Shown: positions 43,174 through 52,095 of the stretch, in pieces
Position numbering within the stretch: the first letter of the stretch is position 1
Layout of the letters: the number at the start of each line of letters is the position of its first letter
Assembly: GCF_036231355.1 (NCBI RefSeq)
Contig: NZ_CP109496.1
Span: 62,001 to 126,000 of the forward strand
Source: Streptomyces sp. NBC_01431
GTDB lineage: Bacteria; Actinomycetota; Actinomycetes; Streptomycetales; Streptomycetaceae
Direction: 5' to 3'
Length of the DNA stretch: 64,000 bases
Notes under the pieces: model-generated
Database searches by the model: none
What the model saw: only the letters and a program-made list of their open reading frames with translations
What the model was told of the DNA's origin: nothing
Position numbers and translations under genes: made by a program

Positions 43174-44418
43174 CTAGGTGAGGTCTGGTTCGCGGGCTGG
43201 AGCCTCGGCGGTGGGGGCGAGGGTGGGGCGGGAGACGTGGGTCATTAAGGACCGGCAAGTCAGACCTGTGGCCAGGAGGAGGGTGGCGAGGGCCAGCCAG
43301 CCGGGGAGGCCCAGGGCCAGCGGGAGGGCGCTCATGACCGCTGGTGACGCTCCCTCGGCAAGTCCGTGGCCCAGGCCGAAGACTCCGGCGTACTGGCCTT
43401 GCGCGTCGGCCGGGGCGAGGCCGAAGGAGTATTCGGCCGAGGCGGCGGTGTGCCAGATCTCGCCGAGCGTATAGGCGGTCACTCCTGCCGCCAGGAGGAG
43501 GACGGCCAGCCAGCACGGGGGTTTCTCGGCCAGCGCCATCAGGACCAGGCCTGCGGCCAGGGCCATGCCGGCCCAGCGCATCGCGCGTCCCGCGGAGGGC
43601 ACGTCGCCGACGTTCCGGCTGAAGCGGACCTGAAGGACGACCACCAGGACCGTGTTGAGGACGAGCATCGCGGAGATCGTCCACCGGGGAGCGGAGGTGT
43701 GTTCCGCGATCCACAGCGGGAGCAGAAACGTGGGGACGGTGAAGTGCAGGGACATCACCGCGTTGACCGCCGTCGCGGCCAGATAGGTGCGGTCGCGCAG
43801 GGCCGCCCAGCCGCGGTCGGCGCTGCCGGCGTCTGCGAGAGTGAAGGGCGGAAGCCACAAGAGGACCAGGCCGGAGACCAGGTACGTCAGGGACCGGCCG
43901 ATCATGACGGTGAGGAAGGCCGCCCTGGTGTCCAGCTGGATGGCGAAACCCGCTGCCACGGCGCCGAGCGCTATCGCGAGATTGCCCACCGATCGCAGAT
44001 AGCCGCGGAAGACGACCGGCGTCGGCCCGCCGAAGCCGCGGACGAGCGGGGCCAGTGTGGACCAGCTCGCCGCAACCACGGCGCCGGACAACATCGAGAC
44101 CAGGAGGTAGGTCCAGAACGTATGGACCAGCAGTAGACCGGTGTTCACCACCGTGCCGCACACCGCGACCGCGATCTGGACGCGCTTCGGCCCCCACCGG
44201 TCCGCCAGGCGGCCCACATACACACCTGCGCCCAAGCCCGTCATCGCCGCGGCGAACAGACCGCCGGCCACCTGGGAGGCGGGCAGACCGACGATACGCG
44301 TGAAGAAGAGCGCACCGGCCGCGACCGACAATCCGGTGCCGAAGCTGTGCACGAAGGATGCCATCGCGACCACACGCTGGCCCCTGCCGACCGGCAGCAG
44401 GACTGTCATCACCGCCAC
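43174..44418 (-). CDS. MFS transporter (414 aa), probable product exporter
   Basis: Twelve hydrophobic segments in two six-helix halves. The MFS loop signature follows TM2 (AGVYVGRLADRWGPKRVQIA); further segments include TYLLVSMLSGAVVAASWSTL and WLAVLLLAAGVTAYTLGEIW. Last gene of the ten-gene operon; its start overlaps the ATP-grasp stop by 10 bp. The C-terminus is a short soluble tail. Position at the end of a biosynthetic operon suggests export of, and resistance to, the product. Confidence 0.9.
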   Translation of the reverse strand: MAVMTVLLPVGRGQRVVAMASFVHSFGTGLSVAAGALFFTRIVGLPASQVAGGLFAAAMTGLGAGVYVGRLADRWGPKRVQIAVAVCGTVVNTGLLLVHTFWTYLLVSMLSGAVVAASWSTLAPLVRGFGGPTPVVFRGYLRSVGNLAIALGAVAAGFAIQLDTRAAFLTVMIGRSLTYLVSGLVLLWLPPFTLADAGSADRGWAALRDRTYLAATAVNAVMSLHFTVPTFLLPLWIAEHTSAPRWTISAMLVLNTVLVVVLQVRFSRNVGDVPSAGRAMRWAGMALAAGLVLMALAEKPPCWLAVLLLAAGVTAYTLGEIWHTAASAEYSFGLAPADAQGQYAGVFGLGHGLAEGASPAVMSALPLALGLPGWLALATLLLATGLTCRSLMTHVSRPTLAPTAEAPAREPDLT

Positions 44419-45734
44419 AAGGTGTCTCCGAAGTCGGCGTCAGGCCGCCATTGACGTTGGAACTGCCGCCTGCCTCTGGTGGTAAGGCCGTCGGGAAGCA
44501 CCCACAGGCGCTCGGCGAACCATCGCCGGACCTCCTCGAAGCGGCCGGTGAGCTGCTCGATCGAGTCCGCCATGACCATGAACTGTCCGACCCGCTGACT
44601 GGTGTGGGCCGGCCCGGCCGGGAAGTGCGTGCCGACGGGGTGCTCGATCCGGGCGAACTCCACCTGCGGCAGGGCCAGAAGGTCGGCCGCTGTCGGGCAG
44701 TCGAGCAGCGTTCCGGGACGTACGGGCAGGTAGCAGCCTCCGAAGACGTCCGGTCTGACCTTGGCATCGATCGCGGGGCGACGTCCGAGCGCGATCTGGA
44801 CGGCGCATTGGGCCACGTTCACCCCGAACTTCGCCTGGATCTGCTCGTGAATCAGCGCACCACCGCGACGGGCGGCGCATTCGCCGAACGTCAGCGCTCC
44901 TGACAGCCCGTCGTGGAAGAGCTCCATGTGGAACGCCCCGTCCCGCAGCCCGAGCGCCTTGAGCGCGGATTCCACCAGGCCCCGCGACTTCTCGTAGACC
45001 CAGCGTTCGTCGGTCGGGTCGAAGTGCCGCAGCCAGAGAGGCTGCCCGCTCTCGATGGAGGCGAGGCACGGATCCCCATAGGCGCCCACGGCGAGGAACA
45101 GCAGTTCCCCGTCGAAGACGATGCCGTCCACGAACCATTCGTCACCGGCGACGTGCTCCTCCAGCACGAACGTGCGCTGACCAGTCTGCTTCTGCCGGTA
45201 CTCCTCGCTCCGCGCCCGGAGGTCATCGACGCTCTTGACCGACGAGGTGAGGGCTGTGGCGGCACCCGCCACGGGCTTGAGTACGGCGGGCGCGAAGGGC
45301 AACTCCTCGATGGTGGAGACCGAGAAGACGTCTTCGACGACCACGCACCGTGCGGTCGGCAGCCCGCCACCGTGCACCACGGCCTTCTGGATGGACTTGT
45401 CGCGGAAGCGCACCGCTGTTTCCGGGTCGAGCCCTGGCAAGCCGAGATGACGGGCGAGCATCCCTGCCGTGACCATGGAGTACTCATCGGAGGTGTGTAC
45501 CGCGTCGAAGTCGTCGGCGCCCAGCCCTGCCCGCCGCAGCGCCATCAGCACGGCCTCGACGCTGACGTGGTCGTCGACCCTGATCACGGTGAGCTCGGGA
45601 GGGATGCTCATGAGCCCGTCGTCCCAGGCGGCCGCGCCGCAGACGACGGCGGCGTCCACGCCCAGGCGGACGCACGCGTCGAGGGTGTACCGGTCCAGAC
45701 CCACGAGCAGCAGGCGAGGTCGGCTCTCAGCCAT
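44409..45734 (-). CDS. ATP-grasp ligase (441 aa)
   Basis: Begins MAESRPRLLLVGLDRYTLDA with AGGAGG upstream. ATP-grasp fold: N-terminal Rossmann-like part (~1-95), then GLPGLDPETAVRFRDKSIQK, AVLKPVAGAATALTSSVKSV (nucleotide-binding Lys), RTFVLEEHVAGDEWFVDGIV, and the metal-binding C-terminal part FHMELFHDGLSGALTFGECA followed by ARRGGALIHEQIQAKFG. These enzymes join a carboxylate to an amine through an acyl-phosphate, as in peptide or amide formation. Overlaps the adenylation gene by 8 bp. Probably condenses the carrier-bound or free amino acid with a second unit; substrates unknown. Confidence 0.9.
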   Translation of the reverse strand: MAESRPRLLLVGLDRYTLDACVRLGVDAAVVCGAAAWDDGLMSIPPELTVIRVDDHVSVEAVLMALRRAGLGADDFDAVHTSDEYSMVTAGMLARHLGLPGLDPETAVRFRDKSIQKAVVHGGGLPTARCVVVEDVFSVSTIEELPFAPAVLKPVAGAATALTSSVKSVDDLRARSEEYRQKQTGQRTFVLEEHVAGDEWFVDGIVFDGELLFLAVGAYGDPCLASIESGQPLWLRHFDPTDERWVYEKSRGLVESALKALGLRDGAFHMELFHDGLSGALTFGECAARRGGALIHEQIQAKFGVNVAQCAVQIALGRRPAIDAKVRPDVFGGCYLPVRPGTLLDCPTAADLLALPQVEFARIEHPVGTHFPAGPAHTSQRVGQFMVMADSIEQLTGRFEEVRRWFAERLWVLPDGLTTRGRRQFQRQWRPDADFGDTLWR

Positions 45735-47253
45735 GGTTGTTCCTCCTGTAATGCGTGCTCCCCCAGGCCTCCAGGGCGGCACGGTCGAGCTTTCCGTTCG
45801 GTGTCAGCGGCAGGGCATCCACGGCCACGGCACGCGCGGGCACCAGGTATTCGGGGAGCACCGCCGCCAGCGCCGAGCGCACTGAGAGCGGGTCCGCGGT
45901 GTCGGCCACGCCGTTGGGTCGCGTCGTGTAGGCCAGCACCATCGACTGGTAGCCGCCGTCGACTTCACGGATCGGGACTGCGGCGCAGTTGAGGACTCCC
46001 GGCACCGAGCGACCGGCGTGCTCCACCTCGGCGGGTTCGACGCGGAAGCCGCGGAGCTTCACCTGGCGGTCCTTGCGGCCGAGGTAGCGCAGGTTGCCGT
46101 CGTCGTCCAGGCGCCCCTGGTCGCCGGTGCGGTACACCCTGGTCGCGACACCTTCGATCGCCACGGTGCGGAACCTTTCCGCGGTCAGCTTGTACTGTCC
46201 CAGGTAGCCCGCGGACAGTCCGTCGCCGGCCACGCAGATCTCGCCTTCCTGGCCGGGTGGGCAGACCTCGTCGTCGGTCATCACGAAGATCCGCGTCCCA
46301 GGCGCGGCCGTTCCGAGGGGGACGCCCTCAGGCTCGTGGCAATCGGGCAGGGAGACCTGGTGGGCGGAGACAAACATGCAGCATTCGACGGGTCCGTAGC
46401 AGTTCACCAGCTCGGTCGCCGGATGGGCCTGGAGGAAGCGGGCCGCGTGGGCGCCGGACATCGCCTCGCCGCTGACGAAGACCGTCCGCAGGCCGGCGAA
46501 GCAGCCGGGGTCCACATCGACGAACAGGTTGAACAGGGCGGTCGGCATGTGCACCGCGTTCGCGCCGTGCTCGGCGACGGCCGCGCGCAGGGATTCCGGG
46601 AGGAAGAACGGGTCGTTGGGGAGGAGGCAGGTGCCACCGGCGACCAGGGTTCCCCAGACCTCCAGCGCGTACATGTCCCATGCCGCGTTCGACACCTGCG
46701 GCATGACGTGATCGGCGCCGAAGGACACCGGCCCGTCGCCGCGGAACAGCCGCAGCGCCGCCCGGTGCGGCAGAACGACCGCTTTGGGAAGGCCCGTGGT
46801 TCCCGAGGTGAAGATGACCATCGCGGGCGTGGTGCCGTCGGCGGCCGGTTGTACTGGTGCGGCCGCCCGGTCCGCGGATTCCCGCAGTGATTCCTGGGGC
46901 GGAGTCCAGACCGGGAAGCCGTATGCCGTGGAATCCGCGACGGCCAGCGGTGCGCGCAGGCGCCCGCGCAGCGACTCCAGCCGCTGGGCGGGCCAGCCCG
47001 GATCGAGTACGGAATAGGCGGCCCCGCACTTCAGCAACGCGAGTTGGACGACGACCAGGCGCGTGGACCGGGGAAGGATGACGGGGACCAGGCTCCCCGG
47101 ACCGATGCCGAGGTCCGTGAGAACCGACGCGAAGTGATCGGCCGCCCGGTCGAGGGTGCGATAGCTGACAGCCACACCACGCTCGACCAGCGCCGGATGA
47201 TCCGGTCTGTCGCGTGCCTGGCGGGCCACCGCCGCATGGAGGGTACTGTCCAT
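45727..47253 (-). CDS. Stand-alone NRPS-type adenylation domain (508 aa)
   Basis: Core motifs: A3 at 148-159 (FTSGTTGLPKAV), A5 NCYGPVE, A7 RVYRTGDQGRLDDDG, A8 YLGRKDRQVKLRGFRVEPAE, A10 LPLTPNGKLDR with catalytic Lys ~488. Full length for a free A domain with no attached carrier. In A4, AWDMYALEVWGTL places an Asp where amino-acid-activating domains bind the α-amino group, so an α-amino acid substrate is likely. Starts at the base after the stop of the caspase-like gene, with AGGGAGG inside that gene. Expected to load the carrier protein at 49083-49346. Confidence 0.95.
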   Translation of the reverse strand: MDSTLHAAVARQARDRPDHPALVERGVAVSYRTLDRAADHFASVLTDLGIGPGSLVPVILPRSTRLVVVQLALLKCGAAYSVLDPGWPAQRLESLRGRLRAPLAVADSTAYGFPVWTPPQESLRESADRAAAPVQPAADGTTPAMVIFTSGTTGLPKAVVLPHRAALRLFRGDGPVSFGADHVMPQVSNAAWDMYALEVWGTLVAGGTCLLPNDPFFLPESLRAAVAEHGANAVHMPTALFNLFVDVDPGCFAGLRTVFVSGEAMSGAHAARFLQAHPATELVNCYGPVECCMFVSAHQVSLPDCHEPEGVPLGTAAPGTRIFVMTDDEVCPPGQEGEICVAGDGLSAGYLGQYKLTAERFRTVAIEGVATRVYRTGDQGRLDDDGNLRYLGRKDRQVKLRGFRVEPAEVEHAGRSVPGVLNCAAVPIREVDGGYQSMVLAYTTRPNGVADTADPLSVRSALAAVLPEYLVPARAVAVDALPLTPNGKLDRAALEAWGSTHYRRNNHG

Positions 47254-49086
47254 CTATGCCTCCCTGGGTGGCAGGACGGCGAACGGACAGCGCAACAGGG
47301 AGATCGCGAGATCCTGAACGCCGAAGACGGTGAAGTGGTGTTCCTGGGGCGGAGCCGACGCGTCGAGACGCACCTCGACGACGACGCTCCGGCGCTCCCC
47401 GCGGATGAGCCGGACGCTGTGCACCGGCGGGACCGTCGCGGCACGAAGACTCCAGGGGACGCTCACGCCCACCTGCACCGGACCCGGTCGCGACGGCTCG
47501 ACCGTGGCCTCGATGCGTAGCGTCGCTCCGGCGGTGACCGTCGCGGCTGCTTTCGCGTCGAGCCGTGCCCCGCCTTCCATCGTGTATCCCACCGGACCGC
47601 AACTCAGGCAGACGTGCGCGGTGGTGAGCGGCACCCGGGCGGTGAACCCGCGGCGCGGATACTGCCAGGCGGTCCGCCCGCACAGGACGCACGGCGTGGT
47701 CGTCGCGTCCGGGATCGAGACCGTACTGCGGTCGCCGAAGAAGCGAGGGAACCCGGCGAGCCCGTCGTCGGGGCGCTCCGCGATCCGTACGGCGATCGCC
47801 TGGTCGAGCGACTGGGCGTCGCGCTCGAGCGAGCGCAGGAACGCCGACCTTTGCGCGGTCAGGCCCATGACCGGCCGTGCGGCCGTCGTCTCGGTCTTCT
47901 CCGCCAGCCCCTCGAACCGTTCCCGCAGGGGGTGCGCGGCGGGGAGCATGCCGGTCATGAGGAAGCCGCGGGCCCGCGAGCCGAGGTCGCGGACAAGCCC
48001 TGACGCTTCTTCTGGGAGAGCCGGAGCGGGAGCCGTTGGCCCAGTATGGCGATAGGCCGAACTCGGCAGCCCCACCTGGATGAACGTGGGATAGGGGTGG
48101 ATGGTCCTTAGGCTCGTGTTCAGCAGCCGGGCGGTGCTCCCGCCCCTGTCGGCGGAGTCCAGCCAGATGAGGTTCTCCACGCGGGCCGACTGGTGCATGG
48201 ACAGCGCCGCGACCACCGCCTGGGCGGGGCCGTCGACGGCGTTCAGGAGCAGTTGGTAGCGGGGGCTGTAGGAGGCGAGATCCGCCAGGGCTCCGCTGTC
48301 GCAGCCACTGAGTACGAGCTCCGCGGCACGGATTCGATGTGCGGGGATCAGCTTGTCCTCGGGCTTGTAGCAGCCCCGGCCGTAGGAGCACGTGGGGCCG
48401 GGCAGCTGCGGGGCGGCGACCGGGCTGAGCCCACACACTGTGTGCGCGCCCAGGTTGATGCTGTCCTCGGTGCCGTGGCCGCTGACCATCACGCGTTTCC
48501 AGACGCGCTCCGCCGCGATGCGGATGAGGTCCACGCCGCCCAGTGTCCGCGAGTCGTAGTACGTCGCCGACGTGGACACCGGCTCCGTGTCGAGATCGGT
48601 GAACAGCCCAGTCTCGCCGTCGGCGGCCACTTCGCCGTACTGCTTGGCGATCGTCCACGTGATCGAGTGGAGGTCACGGCCCGTCAGGAGGAAGATGTCC
48701 CGGCCACGCCGGTAGGCATCCACCAGCGCGGGGCCGAGCACCTCCATCGTCAGGTCCGCGTAGCGGCCGAGGACGATCAGCGAACCTTCGCCCGCGGGCG
48801 GCGCACCGTCGGTCCACTGCCGCGCCAGCGGGCGGGCGAACGAACGGACCGCCTGCGGCACGTCCCCCAGGACGACTCCCGCCGCGCACTCGGGCGGCTG
48901 TCTCAGGGCGCGGTAGAGTCCCGCCGCGAGATCGAGCGACGCCCTGAGGTCGCAGCGCCCGCCGATCCACACCGGAACGCAGGCGTCGCGGTGGCCCTGG
49001 GAACGGGCCGACTGGAACTCGGTGACGGAGCGTTCGAAGTCCGAGGCGGTGACGACCGCGCGGAACATGGTCCGCGGGCCTGTCAT
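47254..49086 (-). CDS. Caspase-fold (CHAT/gingipain-like) protein with zinc ribbon (610 aa)
   Basis: Not a known biosynthetic enzyme family to me. Residues ~90-300 look like a clan-CD peptidase: EGSLIVLGRYADLTMEVLGP, FLLTGRDLHSITWTIAKQYG, then VMVSGHGTEDSINLG with His204 and AAELVLSGCDSGALADLASY with Cys262, followed by AQAVVAALSMHQ. Residues ~461-492 form a zinc ribbon (CVLCGRTAW and CLSCG). The last ~115 residues are a β-rich domain (RIEATVEPSRPGPVQVGVSV, VRLIRGERRSVVVEVRLD). It overlaps the carrier gene by 4 bp and abuts the A-domain gene, so it belongs to the pathway. It may process a peptide, act as an acyltransfer enzyme using the Cys, or have a protective role. Confidence 0.75.
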   Translation of the reverse strand: MTGPRTMFRAVVTASDFERSVTEFQSARSQGHRDACVPVWIGGRCDLRASLDLAAGLYRALRQPPECAAGVVLGDVPQAVRSFARPLARQWTDGAPPAGEGSLIVLGRYADLTMEVLGPALVDAYRRGRDIFLLTGRDLHSITWTIAKQYGEVAADGETGLFTDLDTEPVSTSATYYDSRTLGGVDLIRIAAERVWKRVMVSGHGTEDSINLGAHTVCGLSPVAAPQLPGPTCSYGRGCYKPEDKLIPAHRIRAAELVLSGCDSGALADLASYSPRYQLLLNAVDGPAQAVVAALSMHQSARVENLIWLDSADRGGSTARLLNTSLRTIHPYPTFIQVGLPSSAYRHTGPTAPAPALPEEASGLVRDLGSRARGFLMTGMLPAAHPLRERFEGLAEKTETTAARPVMGLTAQRSAFLRSLERDAQSLDQAIAVRIAERPDDGLAGFPRFFGDRSTVSIPDATTTPCVLCGRTAWQYPRRGFTARVPLTTAHVCLSCGPVGYTMEGGARLDAKAAATVTAGATLRIEATVEPSRPGPVQVGVSVPWSLRAATVPPVHSVRLIRGERRSVVVEVRLDASAPPQEHHFTVFGVQDLAISLLRCPFAVLPPREA

Positions 49087-49346
49087 TTCGGCACCCCGTC
49101 ATTCGTGATCGCGGCGGCGAGGGCGGTGATCGTGCGGTGCTCGAAGATCACCCGGAGAGACAGGTCGCAGCCGAGTTCGTCCCCGAGCCGGGACGCGGCT
49201 CGCATCGCGCCCAGCGAATGACCGCCGAGTTCGAAGAAGTCCTGGTCGGGCTCGATCCGGTCGAGCGACAGGACGTCCGCCCAGACCTCGGTGATGCGCG
49301 CCAGCAGCTCCGGACGCGAGAACCGGTCCTTGTCGGCCACGCTCAT
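49083..49346 (-). CDS. Stand-alone peptidyl carrier protein (87 aa)
   Basis: A four-helix carrier with LLARITEVWADVLSLDRIEP and the phosphopantetheine motif DFFELGGHSLGAMRAASRL, attachment Ser44. Overlaps both neighbours by 4 bp (stop/start ATGA type), so it is translated with the hydroxylase before it and the caspase-like gene after it. Needs a phosphopantetheinyl transferase encoded elsewhere. Carries the amino acid activated by the 45727-47253 adenylation enzyme. Confidence 0.95.
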   Translation of the reverse strand: MSVADKDRFSRPELLARITEVWADVLSLDRIEPDQDFFELGGHSLGAMRAASRLGDELGCDLSLRVIFEHRTITALAAAITNDGVPK

Positions 49347-50212
49347 CCCGGCAGGAAGGTGAAGTCCTCGCCGACTTCACGGGAGAGGACGAAGAACTTC
49401 TTGGCACGCTCGGCGATGTCGATCAGTTCCCGATCGCCGGACTCCCGGGTGATGTCGATGAGCCAGTCCCAGGAGGCGCCGATCGGCACCTCCTCGGTGA
49501 AGTGGATCCGGCCCAGCAGGAAGGCGATGTCCTTGATGTTGTGACGGGAGACGACAGTGCTCAGGGCGCGCAGCCGCTCGGGCAGCTCCGGCGATGCCGG
49601 TTTGCGCTCCACCAGGGCCGGCCGCAGATCGGGGTCGTAGAACTCGGGCCGGGCGAAGATGTCGGCCGGACGGAAACCCGGACCGGCCACGAAATCGAGG
49701 CAGAGCGACCAGCGGCTGCGTGAGGACATGTTCATGCCCGCGTGGACCTGGGCCGCGTCCAGGAACCACACCTCGCCCTTGCGCATGTGGAAGACCATGT
49801 CCTCGTCGGAGTTGACCGCGTGCTCGTTGTCCTCCAGGAAGAGGATCACCCGGAAGAACTCCTCCACATCCCCGGCCTCGATGAAGTCGCGGTGCGGGAT
49901 GATGGAGAACTCGACGACGTTGCGCCCGCGCACCATCGTCATCCGATCCAGGTTGAACCGGGTGGTCAGCACTTCCCGGAGATAGGGGAGCTCGTCGAGG
50001 AGCTCGGTGGGACGTCCCGGACGCTGCTCGTGGCCGTACCAGAAGCCGTCCGCGTGGTCGCCGGAGGCGTTCCACAGATTGAGGTTGAGCCAGGTGCCCG
50101 TGGTGAAGACCTGGTAGGGCTCCTGCGGGACGGGCAGGGTCGTGAGCCGGGCGATGTCCTTGGCGAGGCGTTCGTCGTCGAACGGAATGCGGCCGAGTAT
50201 CACAGAGGCCAT
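49343..50212 (-). CDS. Proline 3-hydroxylase-like Fe(II)/2-oxoglutarate dioxygenase (289 aa)
   Basis: Colinear with the Streptomyces L-proline 3-hydroxylase: MASVILGRIPFDDERLAKDI, TWLNLNLWNASGD, ELPYLREVLTTRFN, SIIPHRDFIEAGDVEEFF, MRKGEVWFLDAAQVHAGMN, RWSLCLDF, then HNIKDIAFLLGRIHFTEE. The iron ligands are His107, Asp109 and His157, with Arg167 for 2-oxoglutarate, at the positions known in that enzyme. Likely hydroxylates free or carrier-bound proline or a close analogue. Downstream of the racemase-family gene (40 bp gap). Regiochemistry cannot be told from the sequence. Confidence 0.92.
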   Translation of the reverse strand: MASVILGRIPFDDERLAKDIARLTTLPVPQEPYQVFTTGTWLNLNLWNASGDHADGFWYGHEQRPGRPTELLDELPYLREVLTTRFNLDRMTMVRGRNVVEFSIIPHRDFIEAGDVEEFFRVILFLEDNEHAVNSDEDMVFHMRKGEVWFLDAAQVHAGMNMSSRSRWSLCLDFVAGPGFRPADIFARPEFYDPDLRPALVERKPASPELPERLRALSTVVSRHNIKDIAFLLGRIHFTEEVPIGASWDWLIDITRESGDRELIDIAERAKKFFVLSREVGEDFTFLPG

Positions 50213-50252
50213 GGGGAGGCGTGCCCTTCGTTACGAGGCCTTACGGGGGAGG

Positions 50253-51254
50253 TCAGAGCTCGAAGCCTGCGGGGAAGGGATCATCGGGAGACAGGAAGTA
50301 CTGCGCGGTGCCCGTGATCCAGGCCCGTCCGGTGACGGCCGGCACGACGGCCGTGCGGCCGGCGACGGTCGTCTCCTCGACGAGGCGGCCGGTGAACTTC
50401 GATCCGATGAAGGACTCGTTGACGAATTCGGCGCCGAGGTCCAGCTCGCCGCGGGCGTGCAGCTGCGCCATCCTCGCGCTGGTTCCTGTGCCGCACGGTG
50501 AACGGTCGAACCAGCCGGGGTAGATGGACATGGCGTGGCGGGAGTACGAGGCGTCGGACCCCGGCGCCGCGAAGTACACATGCCGCACGCCCCGGATCCG
50601 GGAATCCTCGGGGTGCACCGGCTCGGCGGTGGCGTTGATCGCCTCCATGGTGGCCAGCCCCGCGGCCGTGATCTCGTTCTTGGCCTTCCTGTCGAACGGC
50701 AGCCCGTAGTCGTCGAGTTGGACGATCGCGTAGAAGTTGCCTCCGTAGGCCAGGTCGTAGCGGACGGAGCCGAACCCGGCAACCTCAAGCTCGGCGTCCA
50801 GCCTCTCGGCGAAAGCCGGAACGTTCCGCAAGGTGACATGGCGTGCGACGCCGTCCGAGACCGCCACATCGACGACGACCAGACCGGCCGGGGTCTCCAG
50901 GCGCACCGTCGTGACCGGCTCGGTCACGGTGACCATGCCCGTCTCCACCAGAACGGTCGCGACGCCGATCGTGCCGTGCCCGCACATCGGAAGGTAGCCG
51001 GACACCTCGATGAACAGCACACCCCAGTCCGCGTCGGGCCGGGTCGGCGGCTGGAGGATCGCCCCGCTCATCGACGCGTGGCCCCTGGGCTCGGTCACCA
51101 GCAGGGTCCTGATGTGGTCGAGGTTCTCCCGGAAGTGGATGCGGCGTTCCGCCATCGTCGCTCCGGGTATGACCCCGATTCCGCCGGTGATCACACGTGT
51201 GGGCATGCCCTCGGTGTGGGAGTCCACCGCGTGGAAGATTCGCTGGGTGCGCAC
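50253..51254 (-). CDS. Proline racemase / 4-hydroxyproline epimerase family (333 aa)
   Basis: Both catalytic Cys are present: Cys91 in YLPMCGHGTIG and Cys254 in RSPCGTGTSARMAQLHARGE. Typical N-terminus RIFHAVDSHTEGMPTRVITG. Two active Cys indicate racemase/epimerase rather than dehydratase activity (dehydratases have Thr in place of the second). It would invert the α-carbon of proline or hydroxyproline. GTG 51254 begins one base after the PhzF stop with GAGGGA upstream. A degenerate second copy lies at 42256-42350. Confidence 0.93.
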   Translation of the reverse strand: MRTQRIFHAVDSHTEGMPTRVITGGIGVIPGATMAERRIHFRENLDHIRTLLVTEPRGHASMSGAILQPPTRPDADWGVLFIEVSGYLPMCGHGTIGVATVLVETGMVTVTEPVTTVRLETPAGLVVVDVAVSDGVARHVTLRNVPAFAERLDAELEVAGFGSVRYDLAYGGNFYAIVQLDDYGLPFDRKAKNEITAAGLATMEAINATAEPVHPEDSRIRGVRHVYFAAPGSDASYSRHAMSIYPGWFDRSPCGTGTSARMAQLHARGELDLGAEFVNESFIGSKFTGRLVEETTVAGRTAVVPAVTGRAWITGTAQYFLSPDDPFPAGFEL

Positions 51255-51255
51255 G

Positions 51256-52095
51256 TTATCCCTCTCGGTTCTGGTCGAGGTCGTCGTCGGCCAGGCGGAT
51301 CGTCCCGGCCATGTACGGTCTGGCCGCGCCGGACAGGGCGACCCGGTCCCCGTCGAGGCCGCAGTCAAGGCTGATCGTGAGCGTCCGGCCCAGCCGCGGC
51401 GAGAACTGGTGGGCGCGCAGCCGGGACTTGCCCAGCCGCTGCGCCCAGTACGGGACGAGCGCGCAGTGCGCCGACCCGGTGATCGGATCTTCTGGGATGG
51501 ACAGCTTCGGCCCGAAGAAGCGCGAGCAGAAGTCGGCCTCCGTTCCCGGCCCGGTGATGACCACACCACGCAGGTCGAGCGCGGACAGCGCGACGAGGTC
51601 CGGCACCACCGAGCGGACCTGGGCCTCGCTGTCGTAGACCGCGACATAGTCCATGGACCGGTAGACCGCCGACGGCGCCACCGGACCCAGGCCCCGCAGC
51701 AGGTCCACCGGCGGTTCCACCGGGGAGAATTCGAGGGCGGGAAACGTCAGGCCGAACATGTCCCCGTGTCTGGCGACCACGAGAGGTCCGCTCGCCGAGT
51801 GGAACGTCACCTCGTCCCAGCCCGGCTCCAGATGCGTCAGTACGACATAGGCCGCCCCCAAGGTGGCGTGTCCGCACAGGTCCACCTCGGTGGCCGGCGT
51901 GAACCAGCGCAGATCGTAGGCGTCGCCGTTCCGGACGATGAAGGCCGTCTCCGGGAGGTTGTTCTCCAGGGCGATGGCCTGCATGACTGGCTCGGGAAGC
52001 CATTCCTCGAGCGGGCAGACGGCCGCTGGATTCCCCCACAGGACCCGGTCGGTGAAGGCGTCGACCTGGAAGATCGGAATACTGATCATGGTCAC
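51256..52095 (-). CDS. PhzF-family isomerase (279 aa)
   Basis: Two-lobed PhzF/DapF-like fold: VDAFTDRVLWGNPAAVCPLE, ALENNLPETAFIV with the catalytic Glu (~49), LRWFTPATEVDLCGHATLGA, then the second lobe FFGPKLSIPEDPITGSAHCA and LSGAARPYMAGTIRL. Family members move double bonds or protons on small amino-acid-derived acids (for example DHHA in phenazine synthesis). Structurally related to the racemase encoded next to it. The GTG 52095 overlaps the preceding stop; ATG 52089 is the alternative start. Confidence 0.93.
   Translation of the reverse strand: MTMISIPIFQVDAFTDRVLWGNPAAVCPLEEWLPEPVMQAIALENNLPETAFIVRNGDAYDLRWFTPATEVDLCGHATLGAAYVVLTHLEPGWDEVTFHSASGPLVVARHGDMFGLTFPALEFSPVEPPVDLLRGLGPVAPSAVYRSMDYVAVYDSEAQVRSVVPDLVALSALDLRGVVITGPGTEADFCSRFFGPKLSIPEDPITGSAHCALVPYWAQRLGKSRLRAHQFSPRLGRTLTISLDCGLDGDRVALSGAARPYMAGTIRLADDDLDQNREG

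Noticed and set aside
46328..48658. A 776-codon minus-strand frame in the biosynthetic operon
   Set aside because: Out-of-frame reading of the adenylation and caspase-like genes; Arg/Pro-rich nonsense.
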